Source of the DNA: CAKOSP01 sp964372145
Lineage (GTDB): Bacteria; Bacillota_I; Bacilli_A; RF39; UBA660
Direction of reading: 5' to 3'
NCBI GenBank assembly: GCA_964372145.1
Contig: CAYJPM010000031.1
Location: 1-12,455, forward strand
Length of the DNA: 12,455 nt
Under the pieces are notes generated by a model. That model was not told where the DNA came from, did not search any database, and was given only the letters and a program-made list of their open reading frames with translations. Made by a program: the position numbers and the translations under genes. Each line of letters begins with the position of its first letter. Position 1 is the first letter of the stretch. Positions 6,208-12,455 of this stretch are shown one piece after another.

Positions 6208-7737
6208 GTGTTAAATAAAATTAAAAATATTTCAAAAATTCAGATATTTATATTATTACTAATAATTGTTTTAGTTCTTTTTTTGATTGTTTTTGTTAGT
6301 TCAAGAGCTTTTATTAATCCTGAAGTTACAACTGATTCTTTTAGCACAATTGATGTTTCTACTTGTGGTTACTTTAAATATGAGGAAGAAAGTAATTCAA
6401 TTAATTTAACTAATTCTTTTCCTATGAGTGATAATAAAGGTATGCTTTTAGATCCTTATACTTTTTCAGTTTCGAATAGTTGTGAAGAAGATAATGCATT
6501 TAATGTATATTTTGTTGTATCTACTGATACTGAAATACAACCTAATGAAATTAAAGTTAATATATCTTCAGAAGAAACTGCATATTTAGTTGATTTACCT
6601 TCGGTTGATCTTACACAAGATATAATTGATCAATATCGTACATTAACTAATAATGAAATACATAGTGTGTATTTATTAACTTCTGCTATGTTAGGTAAAG
6701 ATACTGAAGCGTTATATAACTTTAGAATGTGGTTAGATTACGATGCAGGTAATAGTGAAAAAGAAAGATTATTTGAAGGAAATATTATAGTAGCAGATAC
6801 TGATTCTAGTGAAAATGTTTATCATGTTTCTCCTTTAGCTAGACCATGTAATGGAGAAAACATAAGTGAATGTTTTGTAGAAAATTATGAACTTGAAAAT
6901 AATTTAATTAAACATGATGACACTATTGCTACAGGAGCAGAAGATAATAATATTAGATATTCTAATGTAAATCCTAGTAACTATGTATGTTTTGGATCTG
7001 ATGAAATAGTATGTCCTGAAGATGATTTATATAGAGTTATGGGGATGTATAATATTGATGGTGAATATAAATTAAGACTTGTTAAAGCATTTCCAATAGA
7101 TAAAAATGAAGATGGTGCATATGATGTTTTAATAGGTGAAACTGATACTTTTATATTTGATTCAGGGTCAGATAATAGATGGGAGGGCGCTAGCACTTCT
7201 ATAACAACAGATGATGCAGAAATTAATATATATTTAAATGATACATATTATAATAGTTTATCTACTAAATATAAAGATATGATATCAACTGAGAAATTAA
7301 ATATAGGTGCAATACCTAATGATGATAACAATAAAGCTAAAAATTTTTACGAATATGAAACTTCACTTCAATCTGTAAATGAATATAATATATCACTATT
7401 AACTCCAAGTGATTATATGTTTGGTGCTTCACAAGATTATTGGTCATATTATAATTATAATCCATCATATAGTACTAAATATCAAAATAATAGTGTTGTA
7501 TATAATACTAATTGGTTACATTTAAATAACAGTGGTGATTTTGGTAGTTTTCATGAATATTCTATTACGGAACATGCAACTATTGATAGTTATGTTCATG
7601 TTATATATTCTTTAGGTTATCCAGGTTTTAATTATACATATTATAGTAGGGCAATTAGACCAGTAATATATTTGAACACCAATTTATATTTAAGTGGTGG
7701 TCAAGGAACTAGTATAAATCCATTTAGATTAAGTTAG
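6208..7737 (+). CDS. Membrane-anchored extracellular protein, two-domain surface protein (509 aa)
   Basis: A short basic N-terminus, one membrane segment (13-31) and an Asn/Ser/Tyr/Asp-rich outside portion. The first part (about 45-195) looks like a beta-sandwich: GYFKYEEE, then FPMSDNKGMLLDPYTFSVSNSC, then FNVYFVV. The second (about 245-509) starts at IRYSNVNPSNYVCFGSD and ends RPVIYLNTNLYLSGGQGTS...PFRL. From memory, both patterns recur in predicted surface proteins of uncultured gut Firmicutes; no enzyme motif is visible. Cys pairs (C53/C92, C214/C222, C261/C269) may form disulfides. The start is GTG at 6208 with AAGGGTGA 4 nt upstream; the ATG at 6206 is out of frame and stops after two codons. 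No LPXTG-type C-terminal anchor is present. The stop lies inside a terminator stem. Confidence 0.82.
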   Translation: MLNKIKNISKIQIFILLLIIVLVLFLIVFVSSRAFINPEVTTDSFSTIDVSTCGYFKYEEESNSINLTNSFPMSDNKGMLLDPYTFSVSNSCEEDNAFNVYFVVSTDTEIQPNEIKVNISSEETAYLVDLPSVDLTQDIIDQYRTLTNNEIHSVYLLTSAMLGKDTEALYNFRMWLDYDAGNSEKERLFEGNIIVADTDSSENVYHVSPLARPCNGENISECFVENYELENNLIKHDDTIATGAEDNNIRYSNVNPSNYVCFGSDEIVCPEDDLYRVMGMYNIDGEYKLRLVKAFPIDKNEDGAYDVLIGETDTFIFDSGSDNRWEGASTSITTDDAEINIYLNDTYYNSLSTKYKDMISTEKLNIGAIPNDDNNKAKNFYEYETSLQSVNEYNISLLTPSDYMFGASQDYWSYYNYNPSYSTKYQNNSVVYNTNWLHLNNSGDFGSFHEYSITEHATIDSYVHVIYSLGYPGFNYTYYSRAIRPVIYLNTNLYLSGGQGTSINPFRLS

Positions 7738-7753
7738 AGAATTCTAACTTTTT
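7731..7753 (+). terminator. Terminator after the surface-protein gene
   Basis: AAGTTAGA (7731-7738) pairs perfectly with TCTAACTT (7743-7750) around a GAAT loop and leads into a short T tract. The TAG stop (7735-7737) is inside the left arm. Confidence 0.8.
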
Positions 7754-7755
7754 AT

Positions 7756-7784
7756 TTGGTATAAAATATATTTTGTGTTAAAAT
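7756..7784 (+). promoter_or_regulatory. ffh promoter
   Basis: TTGGTA (7756-7761), a 17-nt spacer and TAAAAT (7779-7784), with TGT directly before the -10. It begins 2 nt after the preceding terminator. The predicted start near 7791 coincides with the AGGTGA ribosome binding site. Confidence 0.6.
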
Positions 7785-7801
7785 ATTTTTAGGTGATAGA
7801 A

Positions 7802-9112
7802 ATGTTTGAATATATAGGAGATAGATTATCTAGTGCTTTAAAAAATATTAAGGGCATGGGTAAGATAACTGAAGAAAATATTAATGATGCAACTAGAGAG
7901 ATTAGACTAGCTCTTTTAGAAGCAGACGTTAACTATAATGTGGTAAAGGAATTTATTGCGAATATTAAAGAAAAAGCAATGGGTATGGAAATTGGTAAAA
8001 GTTTAAAACCTGAAGAAGTGTTTATTAAACTTATAAAAGATGAACTTGTAACTCTTTTAGGTGGAGATTATAAATCTTTAGAAGTAGATAAATATCCAAC
8101 TATTATTATGTTAGTTGGATTACAAGGTTCAGGAAAAACTACAACTGTAGGTAAAATAGCTAATTATGTTAGAAAGAAACATAATAAAAAACCAATGCTA
8201 ATTGCTTGTGATGTATATAGACCTGCTGCGATTGATCAACTTATTACAATTGGTAAACAATTAAGTGTGCCAGTTTATTATGATAAAGAAAATAAAAATG
8301 TTGTAGAAATAGTTAGAGACGGAATAGAAAAAGCTAAATTAGAAAAAAATGATTATATAATTATAGATACTGCTGGTAGATTACAAATTGATGAAGCATT
8401 AATGCAAGAACTTAAAGATATTGAAAATGAATTTAATATTCATGAAAAATTATTGGTAGTAGACGCTATGATAGGTCAAGATGCAATTAACGTTATAAAA
8501 GGATTTAATGAAAAATTAAATTTAACAGGAGCAATAATTACTAAATTAGATGGTTCAACTAAAGGTGGTGTTGCTTTATCTATAAGACACTTAACTAGTG
8601 TTCCAATTAAATTTGCAGGGGATTCAGAAAAATTAGATGGGTTATCTGAATTTTATCCTGAAAGAATGGCTGAACGTATACTTGATATGGGTGATATTTG
8701 GGCTATTGCTAATAAAGTTGAAGGTATTATAGATGAAAATGAAGCAAAAGACCAAGCTAAAAAAATGAAAAGTGGAAAATTTGATTTAGAAGATTTTTTA
8801 ACTAGTATGAATCAAATTAGAAAATTAGGACCACTTGAAAATATTTTAAAAATGTTACCAGGTGCTAGAAAAATGGGACTTAATAATATAAATATAGATC
8901 CTAAAGCTATGGCTAGAGTAGAAGCAATAGTTTTATCAATGACTAAAGAAGAAAGAAAAAATCCTGAAATTCTTAAAGCTACCCGTAAGCAAAGAATTGC
9001 AAAAGGAAGTGGTACTTCTGTTGAAGAAGTAAATAGATTATTAAAACAATTTGAAGAAATGAAAAAAATGATGAAGATGATGTCTAACGGCAACATGAAA
9101 ATGCCATTTTAA
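7802..9112 (+). CDS. ffh: Signal recognition particle GTPase Ffh (SRP54)
   Basis: Binds 4.5S/SRP RNA and signal sequences of nascent membrane and secreted proteins and, with FtsY, delivers ribosomes to the translocon. The N domain (1-95) contains ATREIRLALLEADVN. The NG GTPase has the P-loop GLQGSGKTT (106-114), CDVYRPAAIDQL (136-147), DTAGR (189-193), TKLDGSTKGG (247-256) and GDSEKLDGL (273-281). The Met-rich M domain begins near 325, with LGPLENILKMLPG, and ends in a run of Met and Lys. The length of 436 residues is normal. The ATG at 7802 is preferred over an in-frame GTG at 7793, since that GTG lies within the AGGTGA ribosome binding site and MFEYIGDRL matches the family start. Two paralogous unknown genes follow in the same operon. 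Confidence 0.96.
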   Translation: MFEYIGDRLSSALKNIKGMGKITEENINDATREIRLALLEADVNYNVVKEFIANIKEKAMGMEIGKSLKPEEVFIKLIKDELVTLLGGDYKSLEVDKYPTIIMLVGLQGSGKTTTVGKIANYVRKKHNKKPMLIACDVYRPAAIDQLITIGKQLSVPVYYDKENKNVVEIVRDGIEKAKLEKNDYIIIDTAGRLQIDEALMQELKDIENEFNIHEKLLVVDAMIGQDAINVIKGFNEKLNLTGAIITKLDGSTKGGVALSIRHLTSVPIKFAGDSEKLDGLSEFYPERMAERILDMGDIWAIANKVEGIIDENEAKDQAKKMKSGKFDLEDFLTSMNQIRKLGPLENILKMLPGARKMGLNNINIDPKAMARVEAIVLSMTKEERKNPEILKATRKQRIAKGSGTSVEEVNRLLKQFEEMKKMMKMMSNGNMKMPF

Positions 9113-9124
9113 CGGGAGATTTAT

Positions 9125-9823
9125 ATGAAAATAGCAAGTGTTTTAAAAAAAGAATTATATGTTCAAAAAAAAGATTTATTAATTTTAAAAAAAGATAATC
9201 CTTGGATTAATATTGAAAACGTATTAAATGCTAAAGATGATGATTTTATATTTGTAGAAGATGAAGAAATATATTCTGCTGTTTTAAATGCCTTTTATAT
9301 CGCAGAATATAAAAATTTAAAAGATATTAATATAATAAAAATTATAAGATTAAAATGGTATATTTATTTTAATATTTTAATTTTGAATTTAAAAAATAAA
9401 TTAATAAAGACATGTGAATTAGAATACTTGTTAAATTATTATGATGACTTATATAACATATTAATGTATAAAATAAGTAATTATGATTTTGAATTTCCTA
9501 CTGATGTATTATATGATTATCCTTTGAAAGTAACATACAATAATGATTTAGTATTTTTTATTATAAATTCGTATGATCCTAATTGTTTTTATATAAGAAA
9601 AGAAGATGAAAGTCCCTTTTTCGAAGATGAAGAATATATTGTAAATAAATATATTTTAAATATGGTTAAAAATAATTTGAAAAATGATGGTACATTATAT
9701 GTAATGGATACTAATGCTATTGAATCTTATTGTTATTGTAGTGATGAAAGAAATGAACTTAGAATTGAAATTAAAATCAAAGCTATAAATGTTAGAACCA
9801 GAGGTAATTATGAAAGTAAGTAG
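9125..9823 (+). CDS. Hypothetical protein A of a tandem paralog pair (232 aa)
   Basis: Not recognised. It lies 12 nt after ffh, with GGGAG (9114-9118) 6 nt before the ATG, so it is very likely co-transcribed with ffh. It is soluble-looking, Asn/Tyr/Ile-rich, without signal peptide. It is paralogous to the next gene: the N-terminus (MKIASVLKKELYVQKKDL) shares 12 of the first 23 residues with it, and FP (124-125), a DPN box (151-153, then a Tyr-containing strand) and the acidic EDEEYIVNKYIL stretch (167-178) fall at matching positions. The conserved N-terminus and DPN box are the best functional candidates. Its 3' end overlaps the paralog by 14 nt, indicating translational coupling. Confidence 0.75.
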   Translation: MKIASVLKKELYVQKKDLLILKKDNPWINIENVLNAKDDDFIFVEDEEIYSAVLNAFYIAEYKNLKDINIIKIIRLKWYIYFNILILNLKNKLIKTCELEYLLNYYDDLYNILMYKISNYDFEFPTDVLYDYPLKVTYNNDLVFFIINSYDPNCFYIRKEDESPFFEDEEYIVNKYILNMVKNNLKNDGTLYVMDTNAIESYCYCSDERNELRIEIKIKAINVRTRGNYESK

Positions 9824-10505
9824 TAGTTTATCAAAAAAGATTTATATTCAAAAAAAAGATCTTAAACTTATTAATAAGGTGTATGAAAAAGATATAATAA
9901 ATTTAAATGGTTTGGAAAATTATGGATTAAATGAATTTATTCTTTTGGAAGGTGATTATTATTATAATGTTATAAGTAAAATTCATTTTATAAATGAATA
10001 TAATATTTTTGAATTTAAATCTATTGATTTTTTAGAAAAATTTATAATGATATTATTTAATAATTATGATATATTATATGCAAAAAATAAAAAAGATATA
10101 AATCTATATATTTTAGAAAATATTATTGAAGATTATCAAAATATAATTGATTATAAAAAAGGATGTAATTCTATTAATTTTCCTTTATCTTTACATGAGG
10201 CTATGCCTGAAATTGTTGATATAGATGGTATACAATTTGGAATAATGAAGTCTATAGACCCTAATATGTATTATGTTGCAAAAGCTAATGTTGGTGAAGT
10301 TATATATCCAGAAGAAGAGAGTGTAATTGAAAATTATATTATGTGTAGAGTTCTACGTAGAATAAAGTTAGATGAATCTATTAATTATATTGATTTAAGT
10401 AAAACAGAAATTATTTGTGATACTAACAAGGATAATACTTTGTTTTTAGTTTTGGTTAGATTACATTATAAGAAAGATGAAAAGGGTAAAGATAGACAAC
10501 TATGA
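9810..10505 (+). CDS. Hypothetical protein B of a tandem paralog pair (231 aa)
   Basis: Paralog of the preceding gene with nearly equal length and collinear landmarks: MKVSSSLSKKIYIQKKDL at the start, INFP (122-125), DPNMYYVAK (150-158) and PEEESVIENYI (167-177). I do not recognise the family. The start at 9810 has GAGGT (9801-9805) 4 nt upstream and makes its N-terminus align with the paralog's, so it is preferred over an in-frame ATG at 9789. It overlaps the upstream gene by 14 nt. It ends with TGA and is followed by about 140 nt before the operon's terminator. The two copies are diverged enough that they may have distinct roles or form a heteromer; that is inference. Confidence 0.75.
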   Translation: MKVSSSLSKKIYIQKKDLKLINKVYEKDIINLNGLENYGLNEFILLEGDYYYNVISKIHFINEYNIFEFKSIDFLEKFIMILFNNYDILYAKNKKDINLYILENIIEDYQNIIDYKKGCNSINFPLSLHEAMPEIVDIDGIQFGIMKSIDPNMYYVAKANVGEVIYPEEESVIENYIMCRVLRRIKLDESINYIDLSKTEIICDTNKDNTLFLVLVRLHYKKDEKGKDRQL

Positions 10506-10641
10506 GTTTAGAAAGAATGTTGGAATTAATTCCCATTAGTTTAATTACAAACATACTATAAAATAAATATGCAAAAACACAAGCAAATGCTGATACACTT
10601 AATACTGGTACTAGTTTAACAAGCAATGTAATATTTGTACC
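10506..10641. other. Intergenic stretch with an open antisense hydrophobic frame
   Basis: No plus-strand gene is supported here. On the minus strand one frame is open from about 10669 down to a stop inside the preceding gene (near 10459-10461) and reads as a membrane-type peptide: ITLLVKLVPVLSVSAFACVF and then AYLFYSMFVIKLMGINSNIL. It lacks an ATG near its beginning and a ribosome binding site, and runs through the terminator hairpin. It could be the remnant of a decayed antisense gene or chance. Confidence 0.3.
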
Positions 10642-10671
10642 AACAGAGTAATTTATTACTCTGTTTTATTT
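10642..10671 (+). terminator. Terminator of the ffh operon
   Basis: A perfect 10-bp stem, AACAGAGTAA (10642-10651) with TTACTCTGTT (10656-10665), closes a 4-nt TTTA loop and continues into TTATTT. It is the strongest one-directional hairpin in the window and separates the ffh operon from lepA. Confidence 0.85.
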
Positions 10672-10698
10672 GCTAAAAAATATGTTATTTGATACAAT
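10670..10698 (+). promoter_or_regulatory. lepA promoter
   Basis: TTGCTA (10670-10675), a 17-nt spacer and TACAAT (10693-10698), with TGA directly before the -10. The -35 touches the T-rich end of the preceding terminator. The predicted start near 10705 coincides with GGTG, the only ribosome-binding-like sequence before the ATG at 10715. Confidence 0.6.
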
Positions 10699-10714
10699 GA
10701 TTGTGGTGTTAATT

Positions 10715-12455
10715 ATGAAACAAAAAAATTATAGAAATTTTTCAATTATTGCTCATATAGATCATGGAAAAAGTACTTTAGCTGATAGAATACTTGAAAT
10801 GACTCATGCAGTAGATGAAAGAGAAATGCAAGATCAATTACTTGATAGTATGGAACTAGAACGTGAAAGAGGAATTACTATAAAGTTAAATGCAGTTAGA
10901 CTTGGTTATAAATATAATAACGAAGACTATACATTTAATTTAATAGATACTCCTGGACATGTAGATTTTACATATGAAGTTTCAAGATCACTAGCAGCAT
11001 GTGATGGTGCTATTTTAGTAGTGGATGCATCTCAAGGTATTGAAGCTCAAACACTTGCTAATCTTTATTTAGCAATGGAAAATGATTTAACTTTAATACC
11101 TGTAATTAATAAAATAGATTTACCTAATGCAAATCCAGAAAGAGTTATAAAAGAACTTGTTGATGTACTTGGATTTAAAGAAGAAGAAATACTTTTAGTA
11201 AGTGGCAAAACTGGATTAGGTGTAGATAAATTGTTAGATGCAATTGTTGAAAGAATACCTGAACCTAAAATAAATAATGATGGTAAAACTAGAGGTTTAA
11301 TATTTGATAGTTATTTTGATCCATACAGAGGTGTTATACTCTTAGTTAAAGTGGAAGATGGAAGTATTAATATGGGTGATACTATTAAACTTATTAACAT
11401 GAAAAGTGAGTTTGTAGTAACAGAACTAGGTTTTAGAACTCCTAAAGATGTAAAAGTTAAATCTTTAGAAAGTGGATCTGTTGGTTATATATGTGCATCT
11501 ATTAAAGATATATCTGAAGTATCTGTTGGTGATACAGTTACTACTTTAAAAAATGAAGCCGTAGAGTGTTTACCTGGTTATAAAGAAATGAAACCAATGG
11601 TGTTCTCTGGAATATTTCCAACTGAACTTAATAAATATGATGATTTAAAAGAAGCTTTAGAAAAATTAAAATTAAGTGATTCTTCTTTAACGTATGAACC
11701 TGAAACATCTGATGCTTTAGGATTTGGATTTAGAATGGGATTCTTAGGACTCTTACATATGGATATTATTATGACTAGATTAGAAAGAGAATTTGATCTA
11801 AATGTTATAGCAACTAGTCCTAGTGTTATATATGAAGTGTATTTAACTGATGGAGAAATGGTATATGTTGATTCTCCTAATAAGATGCCTGATAAACAAA
11901 AAATAGATTATATAATGGAACCATATATTTATACAAATATAATAGCGCCAGCTAGTTATATAGGTTCTATAATGGAGTTATGTCAAGAAAAAAGAGGTAT
12001 ATTTAAAAATACTGATTATATAGATGCTGAAAGAGTTAATATACATTATGAAGTTCCTTTATCAGAAATAGTATATGATTTTTATGATAAATTAAAAAGT
12101 TATACTAAGGGATATGCATCTTTTGATTATGAATTATGTGGTTATAGAGCATCATCTTTAGTTAAAATGGATATTTTACTTAATGGTAATGTAGTAGATG
12201 CTTTATCAGTTATTATACATAAAGATCAATCTTATACTAAAGGTAGAGTTATAACTCAAAAACTACAAAAATTGATTCCAAGACAAATGTTTCAAATACC
12301 TATACAAGCTAGTATAGGATCTAAAGTTATTGCTAGGGAAAATATATCTGCGATGAGAAAAAATGTACTTGCTAAATGTTATGGTGGGGATGTATCTAGA
12401 AAAAGAAAACTTTTAGAAAAACAAAAAGAGGGTAAAAAGAAAATGAAAATGGTTG
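10715..12455 (+). CDS. lepA: Elongation factor 4 (LepA), 3' end cut by the window
   Basis: Ribosome-bound translational GTPase of the EF-G-like family, implicated in back-translocation or in initiation and ribosome assembly. The GTPase signatures are AHIDHGKST (13-21), ERGIT (51-55), DTPGH (78-82) and NKID (132-135). Later LepA-specific segments are visible: LGFGFRMGFLGLLHMDI, PGYKEMKPMVFSGIFPTE, and the C-terminal SKVIARENISAMRKNVLAKCYGGDVSRKRKLLEKQKEGKKKMK. The window contains 580 complete codons, so only about 20 residues of the usual 600 are missing at the right edge. Start: ATG at 10715, with GGTG about 6 nt upstream and the family-typical NFSIIAHIDHGKS just inside. It has its own promoter. 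Confidence 0.96.
   Translation, partial: MKQKNYRNFSIIAHIDHGKSTLADRILEMTHAVDEREMQDQLLDSMELERERGITIKLNAVRLGYKYNNEDYTFNLIDTPGHVDFTYEVSRSLAACDGAILVVDASQGIEAQTLANLYLAMENDLTLIPVINKIDLPNANPERVIKELVDVLGFKEEEILLVSGKTGLGVDKLLDAIVERIPEPKINNDGKTRGLIFDSYFDPYRGVILLVKVEDGSINMGDTIKLINMKSEFVVTELGFRTPKDVKVKSLESGSVGYICASIKDISEVSVGDTVTTLKNEAVECLPGYKEMKPMVFSGIFPTELNKYDDLKEALEKLKLSDSSLTYEPETSDALGFGFRMGFLGLLHMDIIMTRLEREFDLNVIATSPSVIYEVYLTDGEMVYVDSPNKMPDKQKIDYIMEPYIYTNIIAPASYIGSIMELCQEKRGIFKNTDYIDAERVNIHYEVPLSEIVYDFYDKLKSYTKGYASFDYELCGYRASSLVKMDILLNGNVVDALSVIIHKDQSYTKGRVITQKLQKLIPRQMFQIPIQASIGSKVIARENISAMRKNVLAKCYGGDVSRKRKLLEKQKEGKKKMKMV

Noticed and set aside
6981..7196. Minus-strand frame inside the surface-protein gene
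   Set aside because: Shadow of the real gene; no independent start signals.
7793..7801. GTG start for ffh
   Set aside because: The GTG is part of the AGGTGA ribosome binding site for the ATG at 7802.
8812..9096. Minus-strand frame opposite the Ffh M domain
   Set aside because: Its hydrophobic character is explained by the Lys/Met-rich sense codons of ffh; no start signals.
10502..10561. 19-codon frame overlapping the end of paralog B (ATGA overlap)
   Set aside because: No ribosome binding site at a suitable distance, no recognisable features, and short enough to be chance.
1..12455. TGA read as Trp (mycoplasma code)
   Set aside because: Conserved genes use TGG for Trp and contain no internal TGA; TGA terminates the genes ending at 762 and 10505.

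Overview
The window is very AT-rich, coding-dense DNA from a low-GC Gram-positive bacterium. The gene set (polA next to mutM, ffh, lepA), the purine-rich ribosome binding sites and the Asn/Lys/Ile-rich proteins suggest an uncultured gut Bacilli or Mollicutes-related lineage of the RF39 type; that placement is inference. The genetic code appears standard: Trp in polA, ffh and vanY is TGG, the conserved genes have no internal TGA, and TGA ends two genes. A membrane-anchored D,D-carboxypeptidase implies peptidoglycan, so this is probably not a wall-less mycoplasma.

Layout. 1-1415: a three-gene plus-strand operon (unknown 252-residue protein, RNHCP-type zinc-ribbon protein, small helical protein built from a duplicated 45-residue unit) closed by a terminator. 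1426-4766: polA and mutM, a DNA replication and repair unit. polA is broken into three reading segments by two frame changes in its inactive proofreading-domain region. A perfectly symmetrical terminator at 4737-4766 serves mutM and the converging vanY. 4765-5724 (minus): vanY, whose promoter is interleaved with the divergent promoter of a 118-residue unknown gene at 5814. That gene is followed by a large anchored, Cys-containing surface protein (6208-7737). 7802-10505: ffh, the SRP GTPase, followed by two tandem paralogous genes of unknown function, then a strong terminator. 10715 to the right edge: lepA, missing only about the last 20 codons.

The housekeeping genes cover DNA repair (PolA, MutM), protein targeting (Ffh) and translation (LepA); the accessory genes are cell-surface or unrecognised. 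Architecture is very compact. Four of five candidate promoters have an extended -10 (TGn), the start codon lies 17-23 nt after the -10, and several stop codons sit inside terminator hairpins. The most unusual features are the broken polA, the interleaved divergent promoters with an 18-bp palindrome, the paralog pair behind ffh, and an antisense hydrophobic reading frame before lepA. I do not see a convincing wholly new multi-gene system. No rRNA, tRNA, CRISPR array or insertion sequence was recognised.
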